Origin: Bacillota bacterium | GTDB taxonomy: Bacteria; Bacillota; Dethiobacteria; SKNC01 | Assembly (NCBI GenBank): GCA_007120745.1 | Contig: SKNC01000006.1 | Location: forward strand, 1-22,390 | Reading direction: 5' to 3' | DNA: 22,390 nt | Shown here: positions 22,283 to 22,390 of the stretch, in pieces | Position numbering within the stretch: position 1 is the first letter of the stretch | Layout: every line of letters begins with the position of its first letter | Notes under the pieces: generated by a model | What the model saw: only the letters and a program-made list of their open reading frames with translations | What the model was told of the DNA's origin: nothing | The model's database searches: none | Position numbers and translations under genes: made by a program

Positions 22283-22390
22283 GTATAGTTTTTAATTTTT
22301 TTTAAAAATATACCTATTCATTATTCTTATATTTAATTCTACTCAGCCTGTTTTTTAGCAAAAAACCTTTTCCTTAAGGATTGAAAAAGA

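Larger units (their letters stand above)
21603..22390. other. 788-bp AT-rich region upstream of the MFS gene
   Basis: No convincing protein gene is seen. On the minus strand the region holds a strong promoter (22254-22282), a terminator-like hairpin (21974-22011), a hairpin overlapping a Shine-Dalgarno-like GGAGGTGAT (about 21899-21922), and a small AGGTT/AACCT stem (21629-21643) just before the transporter. On the plus strand there is a promoter-like pair (21832-21860) and a 46-codon frame (21938-22078) with a weak ribosome binding site. The last bases include the AT palindromes GTTTTTTAGCAAAAAAC (22350-22366) and TCCTTAAGGA (22371-22380). Confidence 0.5.

Noticed and set aside
1..22390. CRISPR array, insertion sequence or toxin-antitoxin pair
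   Set aside because: No regularly spaced repeats, transposase motifs or paired small genes with such signatures were seen on either strand.

Overview
The window reads as chromosomal core DNA of an anaerobic, low-to-moderate-GC Firmicute (Clostridia in the broad sense). The evidence is gene content and order (rapZ, whiA, gap, pgk, tpiA, gpmI, eno and secG on one strand), strong AGGAGG-type ribosome binding sites, frequent TTG starts, and TTGACA/TATAAT-like promoters. A genus cannot be assigned from the sequence alone. All recognised genes but one lie on the minus strand, so they are transcribed from high to low coordinates.

Layout, in transcription order. (1) At the right end, about 790 bp without a convincing gene forms a long AT-rich leader, with a good minus-strand promoter and an internal terminator-like hairpin. 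It is followed by an OFA-type major facilitator transporter that ends at a 17-bp perfect terminator stem. (2) A promoter region leads into uvrB-uvrA-uvrC, the excision nuclease genes; uvrB and uvrA overlap as ATGA. (3) The only plus-strand protein gene encodes a predicted zinc metalloprotease of ImmA/IrrE type and overlaps the end of uvrC tail to tail. (4) A small membrane protein (YvlD/phage-holin-4 type), a Cof-type HAD phosphatase and two PHP-domain phosphoesterases follow, with a REP-like palindrome between the two PHP genes. (5) A 287-bp gap separates this group from rapZ. It holds divergent promoters and, on the plus strand, a candidate small RNA with its own terminator. (6) rapZ and whiA follow, without the yvcK gene usually found between them. 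(7) The lower-glycolysis cluster gap-pgk-tpiA-gpmI-eno carries out glyceraldehyde-3-phosphate to phosphoenolpyruvate, plus triose isomerisation; no cggR regulator precedes it. (8) A 426-bp gap contains a GC-rich, hairpin-dense stretch that may be a structured RNA, followed by the start of secG, cut by the window edge.

The most interesting non-coding signals are the candidate sRNA divergent from rapZ, the structured stretch upstream of secG, the repeat/dyad block between whiA and gap, and the transporter leader with a possible attenuator. The protein-level points of interest are a GAPDH cofactor loop lacking the usual acidic residue and the orphan metalloprotease. No CRISPR array, tRNA, rRNA, prophage or intact insertion sequence was seen.
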